In this document: positions 9,409 to 19,045 of the stretch, piece by piece
Numbering within the stretch: the stretch's first letter is position 1
Layout: every line of letters starts with the position of its first letter
Assembly: GCA_947474705.1 (NCBI GenBank)
Contig: CANJJS010000017.1
Location: forward strand, 1 to 64,000
Reading direction: 5' to 3'
Length of the DNA: 64,000 nt
Source of the DNA: Acetobacteraceae bacterium
GTDB lineage: Bacteria; Pseudomonadota; Alphaproteobacteria; Acetobacterales; Acetobacteraceae
Made by a program: the position numbers and the translations under genes
The notes under the pieces: generated by a model
The model's input: only the letters and a program-made list of their open reading frames with translations
The model's database searches: none
Told to the model about the DNA's origin: nothing

Positions 9409-12400
9409 ATGATCTCCGCCGTCTTCGTCGACCGCCCCCGTCTGGCGATCGTCCTCTCGATCCTGCTGACGCTGGCCGGCGTGCTCGCCTACCAGCGGAT
9501 CGCCCTGTCGCAATTCCCCGACATCGTGCCGCCCCAGGTCACGGTGTCCACCAGCTTCCCCGGCGCCTCCGCCGCGGTCGTGGAGGCGACGGTCGCGCAG
9601 GTGCTGGAAGCGGCGGTTGTCGGCGTGGACCGCATGATCTACATGAAGTCCAACAGCGCCAACGACGGTTCCTATTCCTTGGGCGTCACCTTCGAACTCG
9701 GCGTCAATCCGGATATCGCCACCGTCAACGTCAACAACCGGGTCCAGGCCGCGCTCGCCCGATTGCCGCCGGAGGTCCAGCGCCAGGGCGTTACCGTCCG
9801 CAAACGATCCACCGCGATTCTGGAATTTCTTCAGGTCTACAGCGAGACCGGCGAGCATACGCCGCTGTTCATCAGCAATTACGTGACGATCAACGTGCTC
9901 GATCGCCTTGCCCGCACGCCGGGGGTGGGCGACGCGACGATGTTCGGGCGCCTCGATTACGCGATGCGCATCTGGTTCGACATTAACCGGATTGTTTCTC
10001 TCGGACTCGCGCCGTCCGACATCGTCGCCGCGATTCAGCAGCAGAACGTCCAGGCGGCGACCGGCCGTATCGGATCGCGCCCGACTCCGGACTCCACGCA
10101 ATTCCAGTTGAATGTGCGAACCCAGGGGCGGCTGTCGACGCCGGAGGAGTTCGCGGCGATCGTGGTCCGCGCCAATCCGGACGGCTCGGTCCTGCGTGTT
10201 GGCGACGTCGCGCGCGTCGAACTGGGCGCCGCGAACATGGACACGGAGAGCCGGTTGAACGGTAAACCCGCTGTCTCCATCGGCCTTTATCTGGCACCCG
10301 GCGCCAACGCCGTCCGCACCTCCGCCGCCGTCAACGCCACGCTCGCGGACATGCAGACACGCTTTCCCACCGGTTTAAAAGCGCGCGTCTTCTACGACAG
10401 CAGCGGCTTCGTCGCGGCGACGATGGAGGAGGTGAAATCCACCCTCCTCATCGCCTTCGGCCTCGTCGTGCTGGTTGTGTTCGTGTTCCTTGGCAACTGG
10501 CGCGCGACGCTGATCCCGATCGTCGCCATCCCCGTCAGCCTGATCGGCACCATCGCGGTTCTGATGGCCGCCGGGTTCTCGCTGAACACGATTTCGTTGC
10601 TGGCCATGGTGTTGGGCATCGGCATCGTCGTGGACGACGCGATCGTGGTGGTGGAAAACGTGGAACGGGTGATGGCGGAGGAACCCGATCTCGACCCGAA
10701 AACCGCGACCAAGAAGGCGATGGCGCAGATCACCGGTCCCGTGATCGCGATTTCGCTGGTGCTGTTGTCGGTGTTCGTGCCGATCGGGTTCATTCCCGGC
10801 GTGTCGGGGACGCTGTTCCGCCAGTTCGCGGTGACGATCAGCGTGTCGATGCTGATTTCCGCCATCAACGCGCTGACTTTGTCGCCCGCCTTGTGCGGCC
10901 TGTTCTTGCGTCATCACGGCCATCCCCGCGGCCCCCTGGGGTGGATGCTCAGCGGCATCGACGGCATCTGCAACGGCTACGCCGCGATCGTTCGTCCCTT
11001 GCTGCGAGTCTCTCTGCTCAGCATCGCCGTCATCGCCGCCTCCGCCTACGGCATTTTTCATCTGGGACAGCAAACGCCCACCGGCTTTCTGCCCGAAGAA
11101 GACCAGGGTGCCTTCTTCATCGCCGTCCAACTCCCCGACGGCGCCGCTTTGTCGCGCACGCGAGAGGTCGTGACCCAGGTCGAAAACCTGGTCCGCCCGA
11201 TGCCGCAGGTCGAAGGCGTCCTCGCCATCGTCGGCTTCTCCCTGCTCGACGGCGGCAACCAGTCGAACTCCGCCTTCCTGGTCGTCCGCCTGAAACCCTT
11301 CGAAGACCGGACCGGCGCCGCCGATGGCGCCCGCGTGGTGATCGGAAAAGTCTTCGGCGGCGTCAGCCAGATCCGCACCGCCAGCATCTTCCCCTTCAGC
11401 CTGCCGCCGATCATCGGCCTGTCCACCAGCGGCGGCTTCGAATTCCAGTTGGAAAACCTGGAAGGACGCGAACCCGCCGAAATGGCCAGCGTCATGGGCG
11501 GCCTGCTCGGCGCCGCCAACCAGGACCCGCGCCTGAACCGGGTCTTCGCCACCTTCACCGCTTCCAACCCCGCCGTCTGGCTGGATATCGACCGCGACAA
11601 GGCACAGGCGCTGGGCATCGGCGTGTCCGACATCTTCAGCACCCTCCAGGCCGCGCTGGGTGGGTTCTACATCAACGACATGAACCTCTACGGCCGCACC
11701 TGGCAGGTCATCCTCCAGGCCGAGGCCGCCGATCGCGCCGACATGACCGCCTTCGACCGCATCTATGTGCGCGACAAAACCGGCGACATGATCCCGCTGA
11801 AATCCGTCGCCAGCCTGCGCTACGTCGTCGGACCTCAGGTCATCAGCCGCTTCAACAACTACCGCGCCGTCACCGTGAACGGCGGGCCGAAACCCGGCGT
11901 GTCCTCCGGCGACGCCCTGATCGCCATGGACCAGATCGCCGCGCGCACGCTCCCCCAGGGCTACGGCTACGAATGGTCCGGCACCGCGTTTCAGGAACGC
12001 CAGTCGGAGGGCCAGACCTTCGGCATTCTCTCCCTGGCCGTGCTGTTCGCCTATCTGTTCCTGGTCGCGCTGTACGAAAGCTGGATGATTCCTATTCCGG
12101 TGCTGCTGACCGTCACCGTCGGCGTGCTGGGCGCCTTCGCCGGGCTTCTGATTTCCGGCCTATCGCTCGACCTCTACGCCCAGATCGGCATGGTCGTTCT
12201 CATCTCCCTGGCCGCCAAGAACGGCATCCTCATCGTCGAGTTCTCGAAGGAACTCCGCGAAAAAGGCGTCTCCATCCGCGAGGCGGCGCTGTCCGGCGGG
12301 CGCATGCGCATCCGCGCCGTGCTGATGACCTCCATCGCCTTCATCGTCGGCCTCATCCCCCTGGTCTGGGCCGAGGGCGCCGCGATGCTCAGCCGCCGCG

Positions 12401-12531
12401 CCGTCGGCACCGCCGTCTTCGCCGGCATGATCGTCGCCACCTGTATCGGCGTGTTCCTGATCCCAATGCTTTACGTCGTTTTCCAGACCTGGCGGGAACG
12501 GGTGAAACGGATGTTCGCCAAGGCGCATTGA
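9409..12531 (+). CDS. RND multidrug efflux permease (HAE1/AcrB family)
   Basis: A 1040-residue inner-membrane proton-driven pump of the hydrophobe/amphiphile RND subfamily. The N-terminus [24 protein letters not shown] is the first membrane helix. The proton-relay aspartates are D409-D410 in [10 protein letters not shown] and the relay lysine is K937 in [14 protein letters not shown], matching AcrB D407/D408/K940. Two large periplasmic loops are present, with the expected pseudo-duplication. Length fits the family. It is the last gene of the MaoC-adaptor-pump operon. Being HAE1 suggests export of drugs, solvents or other amphiphiles; the exact substrate is unknown. Confidence 0.94.
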   Translation: MISAVFVDRPRLAIVLSILLTLAGVLAYQRIALSQFPDIVPPQVTVSTSFPGASAAVVEATVAQVLEAAVVGVDRMIYMKSNSANDGSYSLGVTFELGVNPDIATVNVNNRVQAALARLPPEVQRQGVTVRKRSTAILEFLQVYSETGEHTPLFISNYVTINVLDRLARTPGVGDATMFGRLDYAMRIWFDINRIVSLGLAPSDIVAAIQQQNVQAATGRIGSRPTPDSTQFQLNVRTQGRLSTPEEFAAIVVRANPDGSVLRVGDVARVELGAANMDTESRLNGKPAVSIGLYLAPGANAVRTSAAVNATLADMQTRFPTGLKARVFYDSSGFVAATMEEVKSTLLIAFGLVVLVVFVFLGNWRATLIPIVAIPVSLIGTIAVLMAAGFSLNTISLLAMVLGIGIVVDDAIVVVENVERVMAEEPDLDPKTATKKAMAQITGPVIAISLVLLSVFVPIGFIPGVSGTLFRQFAVTISVSMLISAINALTLSPALCGLFLRHHGHPRGPLGWMLSGIDGICNGYAAIVRPLLRVSLLSIAVIAASAYGIFHLGQQTPTGFLPEEDQGAFFIAVQLPDGAALSRTREVVTQVENLVRPMPQVEGVLAIVGFSLLDGGNQSNSAFLVVRLKPFEDRTGAADGARVVIGKVFGGVSQIRTASIFPFSLPPIIGLSTSGGFEFQLENLEGREPAEMASVMGGLLGAANQDPRLNRVFATFTASNPAVWLDIDRDKAQALGIGVSDIFSTLQAALGGFYINDMNLYGRTWQVILQAEAADRADMTAFDRIYVRDKTGDMIPLKSVASLRYVVGPQVISRFNNYRAVTVNGGPKPGVSSGDALIAMDQIAARTLPQGYGYEWSGTAFQERQSEGQTFGILSLAVLFAYLFLVALYESWMIPIPVLLTVTVGVLGAFAGLLISGLSLDLYAQIGMVVLISLAAKNGILIVEFSKELREKGVSIREAALSGGRMRIRAVLMTSIAFIVGLIPLVWAEGAAMLSRRAVGTAVFAGMIVATCIGVFLIPMLYVVFQTWRERVKRMFAKAH

Positions 12532-12543
12532 TCCCCGGGCGCC

Positions 12544-12557
12544 TTGATCCAGGTCAA
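12544..12557 (+). promoter_or_regulatory. FNR/FixK-type binding site
   Basis: TTGATCCAGGTCAA matches the FNR/FixK/ANR consensus TTGAT-N4-(A/G)TCAA exactly. If it acts as a class II activator site centred at -41.5, transcription would start near 12592, leaving a 25-nt leader before the ATG at 12617, which is a very natural geometry. It lies in the 85-bp gap after the RND pump, so it most likely drives the metallo-beta-lactamase-fold gene in response to low oxygen. The -10 region is not clear. Confidence 0.6.
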
Positions 12558-12616
12558 TGCCCGGCGGAGCGAGGAGGGGCCAGACTCGCCGCATTGCAAC
12601 ACCCGGCGGCCACCCC

Positions 12617-13999
12617 ATGCATTTCAGTTTCGAAACCCTGGGCAACGCGACTCTCGCCTTTCGCGAGGACGATAAACCCATCCTCGCCACCGACCCCTGG
12701 CTGACGGGCACCTGCTATTTCGGCAGTTGGGGCCTCGACCGCCCGCTGACCCCCGACGAACTCGCGCTGGTCCAGGCGAGCGAATACATCTGGATCTCCC
12801 ACGGCCACCCCGACCACTTCCACGTTCCGTCTTTGGCGCTGCTACGGCCCGATCAGAAAATCCTGCTGCCGGACCATTACAGTTCCGACATCCACGACTA
12901 CCTGGAAAAACGCGGCTTCCAGGTGGAAGTCATGCGTTACAAAACCTGGAAACAACTCTCGCCGGGCATCCGCGCCATGTGCCTGGACAACGAAAACCAG
13001 GACGCGATCCTTCTCGTCGAGGCCGGCGACAGCCTCGTCGTCGATCTCAACGACTCCCCCCTCTGCGGCGAACGCCGTTTCATCCGAAACCTCGTCAAAA
13101 ATTATCGCCGCGAGCGCACCTACGTCGCGGCCCTCTGCTCCAACGACGCCGACATGTTCAACCTCGTCGATGCTCTCGGACAACGCATCGTCGACCCGCC
13201 AGAGCAACGAAAACCCGGCATGATCTGGTCCCTGTCCCGCATCGTCGAATCCCTTGGCGCCGGGTCCTACGTCTCCTCCGCCTCCCAGCACATCTACGTT
13301 CGCCGCGATGCCATCTGGGCCAATCCCTACCGCGTCGGCTGGTCCGACGTCGTCAAACACTGGACCCGGCCGAATATCCGCATCGTGGAACCCTTTGTCG
13401 TCATGAACCTCGACACCGGGGACTACGAACGGAAGCATCCGGAACAAACCTCGGATTTCGCACAGGTCACGGACGCGACGTCGGACGACGACTGGGATGA
13501 AAAACCGACCGAAAACAACTGGACCGCGCTGACCGATTTCTTTCAGTCGATCGAACTCCTCAGGCCCCATTTCGACTGGCTGGATTTCACCATGGGCGGC
13601 GAAACCCGGCGCATAACCCTCGCCGGAACCGGCGAGAACCGCGGCATCGCCTTCAACGCGCCCGCGAAATCTCTTATGAATGCGGTGAAACTCGGATATT
13701 TCGACGCCATTCTGATCGGCAATTTCATGACGGCGGAATTGCGAAACACGACGCTTTATCCGCATTTCACGCCCATCGTCGCGAAACTCGCCGGCGCCTC
13801 CGGCGTGAAAACCGCCGAAGCCTGGAAACGCTTCCGTTCCCGCTACTTCCGGCGCAATCCCCTGGGGTACCTGGAATGGCATCTGATGGAGAAACTCGCC
13901 GGCGCCGGGGATGTCGCCCGCGAATGGGCCGGCCACCTCCACATCAAACGCCCGCTGAAAATCGTCTATCGCCGCTTTCTGGGCGACCCCGTGGGGTAA
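12617..13999 (+). CDS. Metallo-beta-lactamase-fold hydrolase
   Basis: A 460-residue protein with the dinuclear metal motif SHGHPDHF (H62, H64, D66, H67) and an upstream ILATDPWL strand, as in UlaG/NAPE-PLD-like and CMP-N-acetylneuraminate hydroxylase-related MBL proteins. The Rieske domain of the true hydroxylases is absent. The long C-terminal half (from about residue 300) is rich in aromatic residues and resembles no domain I can name. The ATG at 12617 is chosen over 12557 because the latter falls inside the FNR-type box and the sequence MHFSFETLGNATL starts the fold. It is monocistronic. Substrate unknown; the upstream box suggests a role in low-oxygen conditions. Confidence 0.75.
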   Translation: MHFSFETLGNATLAFREDDKPILATDPWLTGTCYFGSWGLDRPLTPDELALVQASEYIWISHGHPDHFHVPSLALLRPDQKILLPDHYSSDIHDYLEKRGFQVEVMRYKTWKQLSPGIRAMCLDNENQDAILLVEAGDSLVVDLNDSPLCGERRFIRNLVKNYRRERTYVAALCSNDADMFNLVDALGQRIVDPPEQRKPGMIWSLSRIVESLGAGSYVSSASQHIYVRRDAIWANPYRVGWSDVVKHWTRPNIRIVEPFVVMNLDTGDYERKHPEQTSDFAQVTDATSDDDWDEKPTENNWTALTDFFQSIELLRPHFDWLDFTMGGETRRITLAGTGENRGIAFNAPAKSLMNAVKLGYFDAILIGNFMTAELRNTTLYPHFTPIVAKLAGASGVKTAEAWKRFRSRYFRRNPLGYLEWHLMEKLAGAGDVAREWAGHLHIKRPLKIVYRRFLGDPVG

Positions 14000-14065
14000 T
14001 GCCGCATGTGCACCGGGCCGCGGACATCCGGGCACCAATTCTTTCGCGACACCGCCGCCGTCATC

Positions 14066-14094
14066 GTCATGGTTCGGCCTGACCGGGCCATCGG
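14066..14094 (+). repeat. REP-like 29-bp motif, copy A
   Basis: GTCATGGTTCGGCCTGACCG followed by GGCCATCGG. The motif has an internal hairpin and recurs with few differences at 14167-14195 (inverted), 26534-26562 and 44034-44062 (inverted). It lies in the 425-bp gap between the MBL-fold gene and the molybdenum hydroxylase gene. Confidence 0.7.
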
Positions 14095-14166
14095 TGGCGG
14101 TCTGCCGTCGCGGTTCATGGCGTATTCGCCGTGGAACGTGCCTCCCATCGCATCGCCGTGCCGTGT

Positions 14167-14195
14167 CCGGTGGTCCGGTCAAGCCGAACCATGAC
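14167..14195 (-). repeat. REP-like 29-bp motif, copy B (inverted)
   Basis: The reverse complement, starting GTCATGGTTCGGCTTGACCG, differs from copy A at 3 of 29 positions. Copies A and B face each other 72 bp apart, so transcripts could fold into a long hairpin. The rest of this 425-bp gap (14000-14424) holds no gene I can support and no clear promoter. Confidence 0.7.
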
Positions 14196-14424
14196 GGAAT
14201 ATGGGGCGGAGTTTATCGTTTCACGACCATTCACCCGCTGCATATGAGGTAAAGCCTCCGCCGCGCCCTCCGTGCCAAAATCCCGATAATCCGTGCTTCA
14301 TCCCTTGCCGTTCCTCCCTCGCTCCCAGGCCGCGACGGACATGGCGACCCGGCCCCCAACACCCCCCTTGGCCCATCCCCCCGAACCCGTGCATCCTCCC
14401 CCCAACCAACGCGGAGACAGCACC

Positions 14425-16734
14425 ATGGCGGACCAAAAATTCGGCCTCGCGCAACCCGTTCGCCGGGTCGAGGACCCGAGACTCCTCAAAGGCATGGGCC
14501 GCTATACCGACGACATCGTCCTTCCCGGCATGCTGACCGGCGTCGTCGTCCGCAGCCCCCACGCCGCCGCGAAACTCGGCGCCATCGACACCTCCGCCGC
14601 CGCGTCTCTCCCTGGTGTTCGCGCCATCTATACCGCCGCCGACCTGAAGCATCTGGGCTCGCTCCCCTGCGCCGCGCCGGTGCAAAACAAAGACGGCTCC
14701 GACATGGTCTCCCCGCCGCACCTCGTCCTGGCGGAGGGCGCGGTCCGTCATGTCGGCGATCCCGTTGCCTTCGTCGTCGCCGACACCATGGAACAGGCGC
14801 GCGATGCCGCCGAGGCGATCGCCGTCCACTACGAAATTCTTCCCTCCGCCACCGATCTCGCCACCGCGATGAGCCCAGGTGTCCCCGCTGTCTGGCCGGA
14901 GGCGGCGAACAACACGGTTTTCGACTGGGAAATCGGCGACAAAGCCGCCACTGAGGCCGCCTTCGCGCGGGCCGCGCACGTCACAAGCCTGACCGTCGTC
15001 AACAACCGCATCGTGGTCTCGTCGATGGAAGCCCGTGCCGCCGTCGCGGATTACGACGCGGGCACGGGACGCTGGACGCTCTACGCCAACACCCAGGGCG
15101 GCTGGCTGGTGAAGAATCTCATTGGTCCGGTCTTCGGGACCGACCCCGAAAATTTCCGCGTTGTGACACCGGATGTCGGTGGCGGGTTCGGCATGAAACT
15201 CTTCCTTTACGCCGAGCACGTTCTTACCTGCTTCGCGGCGCGGGAGCTGGGCCGTCCCGTGAAATGGGCGGCCAGCCGTGGCGAATCCTTCCTGTGCGAC
15301 ACGCAGGGCCGCGACAACATCACCTTGGGAGAACTCGCGACGGACGCGAACGGAAAATTCCTCGCGCTGCGCACCCGGAACATTTCCAACATGGGCGCCT
15401 ATCTTTCGACCTTCGCGCCTTATATCCCGACTTACGCGGGAACTTCCGTCCTCTCCAGCATTTACAATTTTCAGGCGATTTACGCCAACGTGATCGGCGT
15501 CTTCACCAACACCGTGCCCGTCGATGCCTACCGCGGCGCCGGTCGTCCCGAGGCCAATTATCTCGTCGAACGGCTCGTCGATGCCGCCGCGCGCGAACTG
15601 AAGATCGACCGCATCGAACTCCGCCGCCGCAACATGGTCCCGCCCTCGGCGATGCCGCACACGACACCGGTCGGAAAAACCTACGACAGCGGCGATTTCC
15701 GGATCGTCCTCGACGCCGCTTTGGCGAAAATGGATTTTTCGACATTCGAATCCCGCCGCGCCGCCGCCGCCGCGCGCGGCAAGCGCCGGGGGCTCGGCCT
15801 GGCTTATTACCTGGAAGCCACCGGCGGCGACCCGACCGAGCGCGCGGAAATCAAATTCGCCGACGACGGCTTCGTCGATGTCTTCGTCGGCACCCAGTCC
15901 ACCGGACAGGGCCACGAAACCGCTTATGTCCAGCTTACCGCCACGCGTCTCGGCATCGACGGCGACAAAATCCGGATCCGCCAGGGCGACACCGACACGA
16001 TCCCCGTCGGCGGCGGCACGGGCGGCGCCCGCAGCCTGTATTCCGAGGGTCAGGCGATCGTCAAAACCGCTGATTCCGTCATTGAAAAAGGCAAGCTCGC
16101 GGCGTCCGACGAACTGGAAGCCTCCGTCGCCGACATCGTCTTCGCCGACGGCCGTTTCGCGATCGCGGGCACTGACAGAGGGATCGATCTCCTCGACCTC
16201 GCCGCGATCCGCCGCCGCAAATCCCTGCCGCTGGACACAGCGGAAATCGCCGCCATCGATCATCACACTTTTCCAAATGGATGCCATATGGCGGAGATCG
16301 AGATCGATCCCGAAACCGGTGTCACCACGATCGTCCGTTACGCCGTCTGCGACGATGTCGGCAAGGCCATCAATCCGATGATCGTCCGCGGTCAGGTGGC
16401 CGGCGGTGTCGCGCAGGGCATGGGTCAGGCCATTCTGGAACATACCGTGTTCGACACGGACTCCGGACAACTCCTGTCCGGCAGCTTCATGGATTACGCG
16501 CTGCCCCGCGCCGACGACCTGCCGGACATAGAGGTCGAGTTTCTGGAAATCCCCTGCGCCACCAACCCGCTTGGCGTGAAAGGCGCGGGCGAGGCCGGGG
16601 CGGTCGGCAGTCCGCCGGCCTTGATCAATGCCATCCTGGACGCGCTGGCGCCCGATGGCGTGGACCATATCGACATGCCCGCGACCCCGGAACGTGTCTG
16701 GCGCGCGCTCTCCCGGCCGGCGGCGGCGATCTGA
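14425..16734 (+). CDS. Xanthine dehydrogenase-family molybdopterin-binding (large) subunit, orphan
   Basis: Large subunit of a molybdenum hydroxylase (aldehyde oxidase/xanthine dehydrogenase/CoxL superfamily). The ATG at 14425, after GGAGAC, gives 769 residues beginning MADQKFGLAQPVRRVEDPRL, the standard N-terminus. Mo-cofactor motifs include GGGFGMK, AYRGAGR (368-374, the form II type, not the AYRCSFR of true CO dehydrogenase) and the catalytic glutamate E723 in GAGEAGAVG. Such enzymes need a 2Fe-2S small subunit and an FAD medium subunit, and neither is encoded next to it: the upstream gene is an MBL protein and the downstream gene is convergent. It must either borrow partners from elsewhere or work with unusual ones. 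Substrate unknown. Confidence 0.88.
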   Translation: MADQKFGLAQPVRRVEDPRLLKGMGRYTDDIVLPGMLTGVVVRSPHAAAKLGAIDTSAAASLPGVRAIYTAADLKHLGSLPCAAPVQNKDGSDMVSPPHLVLAEGAVRHVGDPVAFVVADTMEQARDAAEAIAVHYEILPSATDLATAMSPGVPAVWPEAANNTVFDWEIGDKAATEAAFARAAHVTSLTVVNNRIVVSSMEARAAVADYDAGTGRWTLYANTQGGWLVKNLIGPVFGTDPENFRVVTPDVGGGFGMKLFLYAEHVLTCFAARELGRPVKWAASRGESFLCDTQGRDNITLGELATDANGKFLALRTRNISNMGAYLSTFAPYIPTYAGTSVLSSIYNFQAIYANVIGVFTNTVPVDAYRGAGRPEANYLVERLVDAAARELKIDRIELRRRNMVPPSAMPHTTPVGKTYDSGDFRIVLDAALAKMDFSTFESRRAAAAARGKRRGLGLAYYLEATGGDPTERAEIKFADDGFVDVFVGTQSTGQGHETAYVQLTATRLGIDGDKIRIRQGDTDTIPVGGGTGGARSLYSEGQAIVKTADSVIEKGKLAASDELEASVADIVFADGRFAIAGTDRGIDLLDLAAIRRRKSLPLDTAEIAAIDHHTFPNGCHMAEIEIDPETGVTTIVRYAVCDDVGKAINPMIVRGQVAGGVAQGMGQAILEHTVFDTDSGQLLSGSFMDYALPRADDLPDIEVEFLEIPCATNPLGVKGAGEAGAVGSPPALINAILDALAPDGVDHIDMPATPERVWRALSRPAAAI

Positions 16735-16778
16735 TCGCGAAAGGACGGAAACCGTGGCGTGCCCCCGGGGGGAAGCGC

Positions 16779-17612
16779 CTACCCCTTCGCCGCGCGCAAC
16801 GAATACGACAGCGGCAGCCAGGGTTTGTCCGGCCAGCGATAATCGCAGTGCCCGTGCCGGACCAGGCCGGAAAACATCTTCCACGCCACATGGCCGTGTT
16901 CCTCGAACCGATCGATGCGCAACCCCGCGAAAATCGCCGCCGTCAGTATATCGGACAGTGGATGGAGAAACTCGACGGTCCGGCTGTTCGTCAACCGCGC
17001 CGTGGGATCGGCGTAGTCTTCCGGACGGTCTTCCAGCATCGGCTGGCGGCTGAGATAGGGCATGTACCAGCTGGGCATGCCATCCGGCGTCGCCGTCATG
17101 TCGTCGAACACGTAGGCCGCTGGGTGGGCCTCGGCCAGCGCCAGATATCCGCCCGGTTTCAGGAACGACCCGATAACCGAAGCCCATGCGCGGAGGTCCG
17201 GCAGCCAGCAGAGCGCGCCCCAACTGACGAAGACGCGGTCGAAGGACGCGGGTTCCGGCAGCGCGGCCGCGGCGTCGTAAACATTGGCCTCCACGAAGCG
17301 CGCCCGCCCGGCCAGCCCCAGTTCGGCCGCGAGACCACGAGCCGCCTCGATCGCCGGCGCGGAAAAATCGATCCCCACGACCTCCGCGCCCCGCCGGGCC
17401 AGTACCAGCGAATCGAACCCGAAATGGCATTGCAAATGCAGCACGCGTAAACCGGCGACAGGACCCAGCACGCCCGATGCGATCGCGTCCAGATGGGCCG
17501 AGCCATCGCGTAACGACTCCAGCACGTAAGTGTCGGGCGCGTTGAGATGCAGCGGCACCCGCTCATCCCAGTTCGCCCGGTTCAATCGCAGCCAGTCCGG
17601 TTCTTCGGCCAT
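16779..17612 (-). CDS. SAM-dependent methyltransferase (class I)
   Basis: A 277-residue Rossmann-fold methyltransferase. The start is set at the ATG at 17612 (MAEEPDWLRLNRANWDERVP), because the ORF track's longer version runs back through the DUF4166 gene. Motif I is VLHLQCHFGFDSLVLARRGAEVVGIDFS. The Asn/Asp-rich motif II region is RFVEANVYDAAAALP, and FDRVFVSWGALCWLPDL follows. The LNRANWDERV... start is typical of a bacterial family of unassigned small-molecule methyltransferases. It ends the mazG-DUF4166-methyltransferase run, 25 bp after the DUF4166 gene. Substrate unknown. Confidence 0.85.
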   Translation of the reverse strand: MAEEPDWLRLNRANWDERVPLHLNAPDTYVLESLRDGSAHLDAIASGVLGPVAGLRVLHLQCHFGFDSLVLARRGAEVVGIDFSAPAIEAARGLAAELGLAGRARFVEANVYDAAAALPEPASFDRVFVSWGALCWLPDLRAWASVIGSFLKPGGYLALAEAHPAAYVFDDMTATPDGMPSWYMPYLSRQPMLEDRPEDYADPTARLTNSRTVEFLHPLSDILTAAIFAGLRIDRFEEHGHVAWKMFSGLVRHGHCDYRWPDKPWLPLSYSLRAAKG

Positions 17613-17637
17613 GGCCCCTCCAAACCGGCGATTTGTT

Positions 17638-18204
17638 TCACACCCCCCGCGCGGCCGGTTCGACGGGAACAAGCCAGCCCTCGTAAAGGACGATCGGACC
17701 AGTGAGCACATGCCAGATTTCGACATGAAAGTGAAATCGGCCGTCCGTTTCGGCTTCGAAGGCGCGGGACCGTGGCGCCAGCCACGGCGGTAGCGGCACG
17801 CCAAGGCAGCGCCATCCCTGGAACGCCAACGCCAGGCGATTCCCCTCGGGCACCAGCGCCATCGCGAAAGTCAGCGGGCCAAAGCTTTCTCGCAACAGCC
17901 CGGCATGGCGTCCGGTGCCCGCGAACTGCCGGCTCGAAAAGCTTGCGGCTCCGAACCGGCGGGTCCAGATCTCGGCCGCGCCGTCCCGTTCGAACCGGAC
18001 GCTGACCGGCGTATCCGCCGCCGGTCCAGGAAACCCAACGATCGCCCCCGCGAGCCGGGCCAATAATCCGGTCCCGCGCTCCACGCGCGCGCGCCCCTCA
18101 GCCAGAACCACGCCGTCGTGCAGGTCCCGGATCGCGATCGGCAGCCCATCCCACGCCGCGCCCAACACCCGGCGATACAGGCCATCGCCCTTGGCGCCGG
18201 TCAT
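17638..18204 (-). CDS. DUF4166 domain protein
   Basis: A 188-residue protein of the DUF4166 type: GLYRRVLGAAWDGLPIAIRDLHDG at the start, then VGFPGPAADTPVSVRFERDG and ETDGRFHFHVEIWHVLTGPIVLYEGWL at the end. DUF4166 domains are of unknown function and are often fused to or near saccharopine-dehydrogenase-like or lipid genes; that context is not seen here. The ATG at 18204 overlaps the mazG stop (ATGA), which fixes the start and indicates coupling. No signal peptide or membrane helix. Confidence 0.7.
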   Translation of the reverse strand: MTGAKGDGLYRRVLGAAWDGLPIAIRDLHDGVVLAEGRARVERGTGLLARLAGAIVGFPGPAADTPVSVRFERDGAAEIWTRRFGAASFSSRQFAGTGRHAGLLRESFGPLTFAMALVPEGNRLALAFQGWRCLGVPLPPWLAPRSRAFEAETDGRFHFHVEIWHVLTGPIVLYEGWLVPVEPAARGV

Positions 18205-18998
18205 TCCGCCCGCTTCACCGCCTGCCACGCCGCTTCCATGGCGTCGAGCGTCTCGCCCTTCAAATCCCGCCCATCCGCCGCCAGCATCGTTTCCATCGCA
18301 TTGAAGCGCCTGGAAAATTTTTCGTTGGCGTGCCGCAAACACGCCTCCGGGTCCAGGTTCAGTTTTCGCGCGAGATTCGCCAGCACGAACAGCAAATCCC
18401 CGACCTCGTCCGTCAGCCGCGCCGGATCGGCACCCGGCAATTCGGCCTTCAACTCGCCGATTTCCTCGTCCAGCTTGTCCAGCACCGCCGCCGCGTCCGG
18501 CCAGTCGAACCCGGCGCGCGCGGCACGGCTGGTCAGTTTCGCGGCCCGGGTGAGGGCGGGGAGCCCCACCGGCACGCCCGCCAGGGTGCCCGTTTCCAGA
18601 CGCGCCGCCCGCTCCGCCGCCTTGCCCGCCTCCCAGGCCGCCGTTTGCGCCGCCGCGTCGCGCATCGCGGTTTCGCCGAACACATGCGGGTGGCGCCGGA
18701 TCATCTTGTCCGAAATCGCCTTGGCCACGGTGGCGAAACCGAAATAGCCCGCCTCTTCCGCCATGCGCGCGTGATAGACGACCTGAAACAGCAGATCGCC
18801 CAACTCATCCGGCAGCGAGTCGAAATCCCGCCGCGCGATGGCATCGGCGACCTCGTAGGCCTCCTCGATCGTATACGGCGCGATCGACGCGAAATCCTGC
18901 ACCTTATCCCACGGGCACCCCGTCGCGGGATCGCGCAGCGCGGCCATGATATCGAGCAAACGGCGGAGTTCCGCCTCGGCGGAGAGTGGCTGTTCCAT
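18201..18998 (-). CDS. mazG: Nucleoside triphosphate pyrophosphohydrolase MazG
   Basis: MazG hydrolyses NTPs and dNTPs to monophosphates and pyrophosphate, limiting (p)ppGpp and aberrant nucleotides. Starting at the ATG at 18998 (MEQPLSAEAELRRLLDIMAALRDP) it has 265 residues, the normal length for tandem-MazG proteins. The first domain holds CPWDKVQDFASIAPYTIEEAYEVADA and LPDELGDLLFQVVYHARMA with the metal-binding EExxE...ExxD pattern. The second repeats this (LDEEIGELKAEL, DEVGDLLFVLANLARKL). It follows rseP by a 47-bp gap on the same strand. Confidence 0.93.
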   Translation of the reverse strand: MEQPLSAEAELRRLLDIMAALRDPATGCPWDKVQDFASIAPYTIEEAYEVADAIARRDFDSLPDELGDLLFQVVYHARMAEEAGYFGFATVAKAISDKMIRRHPHVFGETAMRDAAAQTAAWEAGKAAERAARLETGTLAGVPVGLPALTRAAKLTSRAARAGFDWPDAAAVLDKLDEEIGELKAELPGADPARLTDEVGDLLFVLANLARKLNLDPEACLRHANEKFSRRFNAMETMLAADGRDLKGETLDAMEAAWQAVKRAE

Positions 18999-19045
18999 GC
19001 CAACGCCGATAAGCGGCCAGGCCTGACCCCGCAAGGGGCCCGGTG

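Noticed and set aside
14425-16734. Carbon-monoxide dehydrogenase (CoxL form I)
   Set aside because: The active-site loop is AYRGAGR, not AYRCSFR, and the coxM/coxS genes are absent.
14221-17430. 1069-aa minus-strand ORF
   Set aside because: It runs antisense through the molybdenum-hydroxylase gene; its translation is low-complexity Gly/Arg/Asp-rich and has no family motif, while the plus strand carries the complete enzyme signatures. Shadow ORF.
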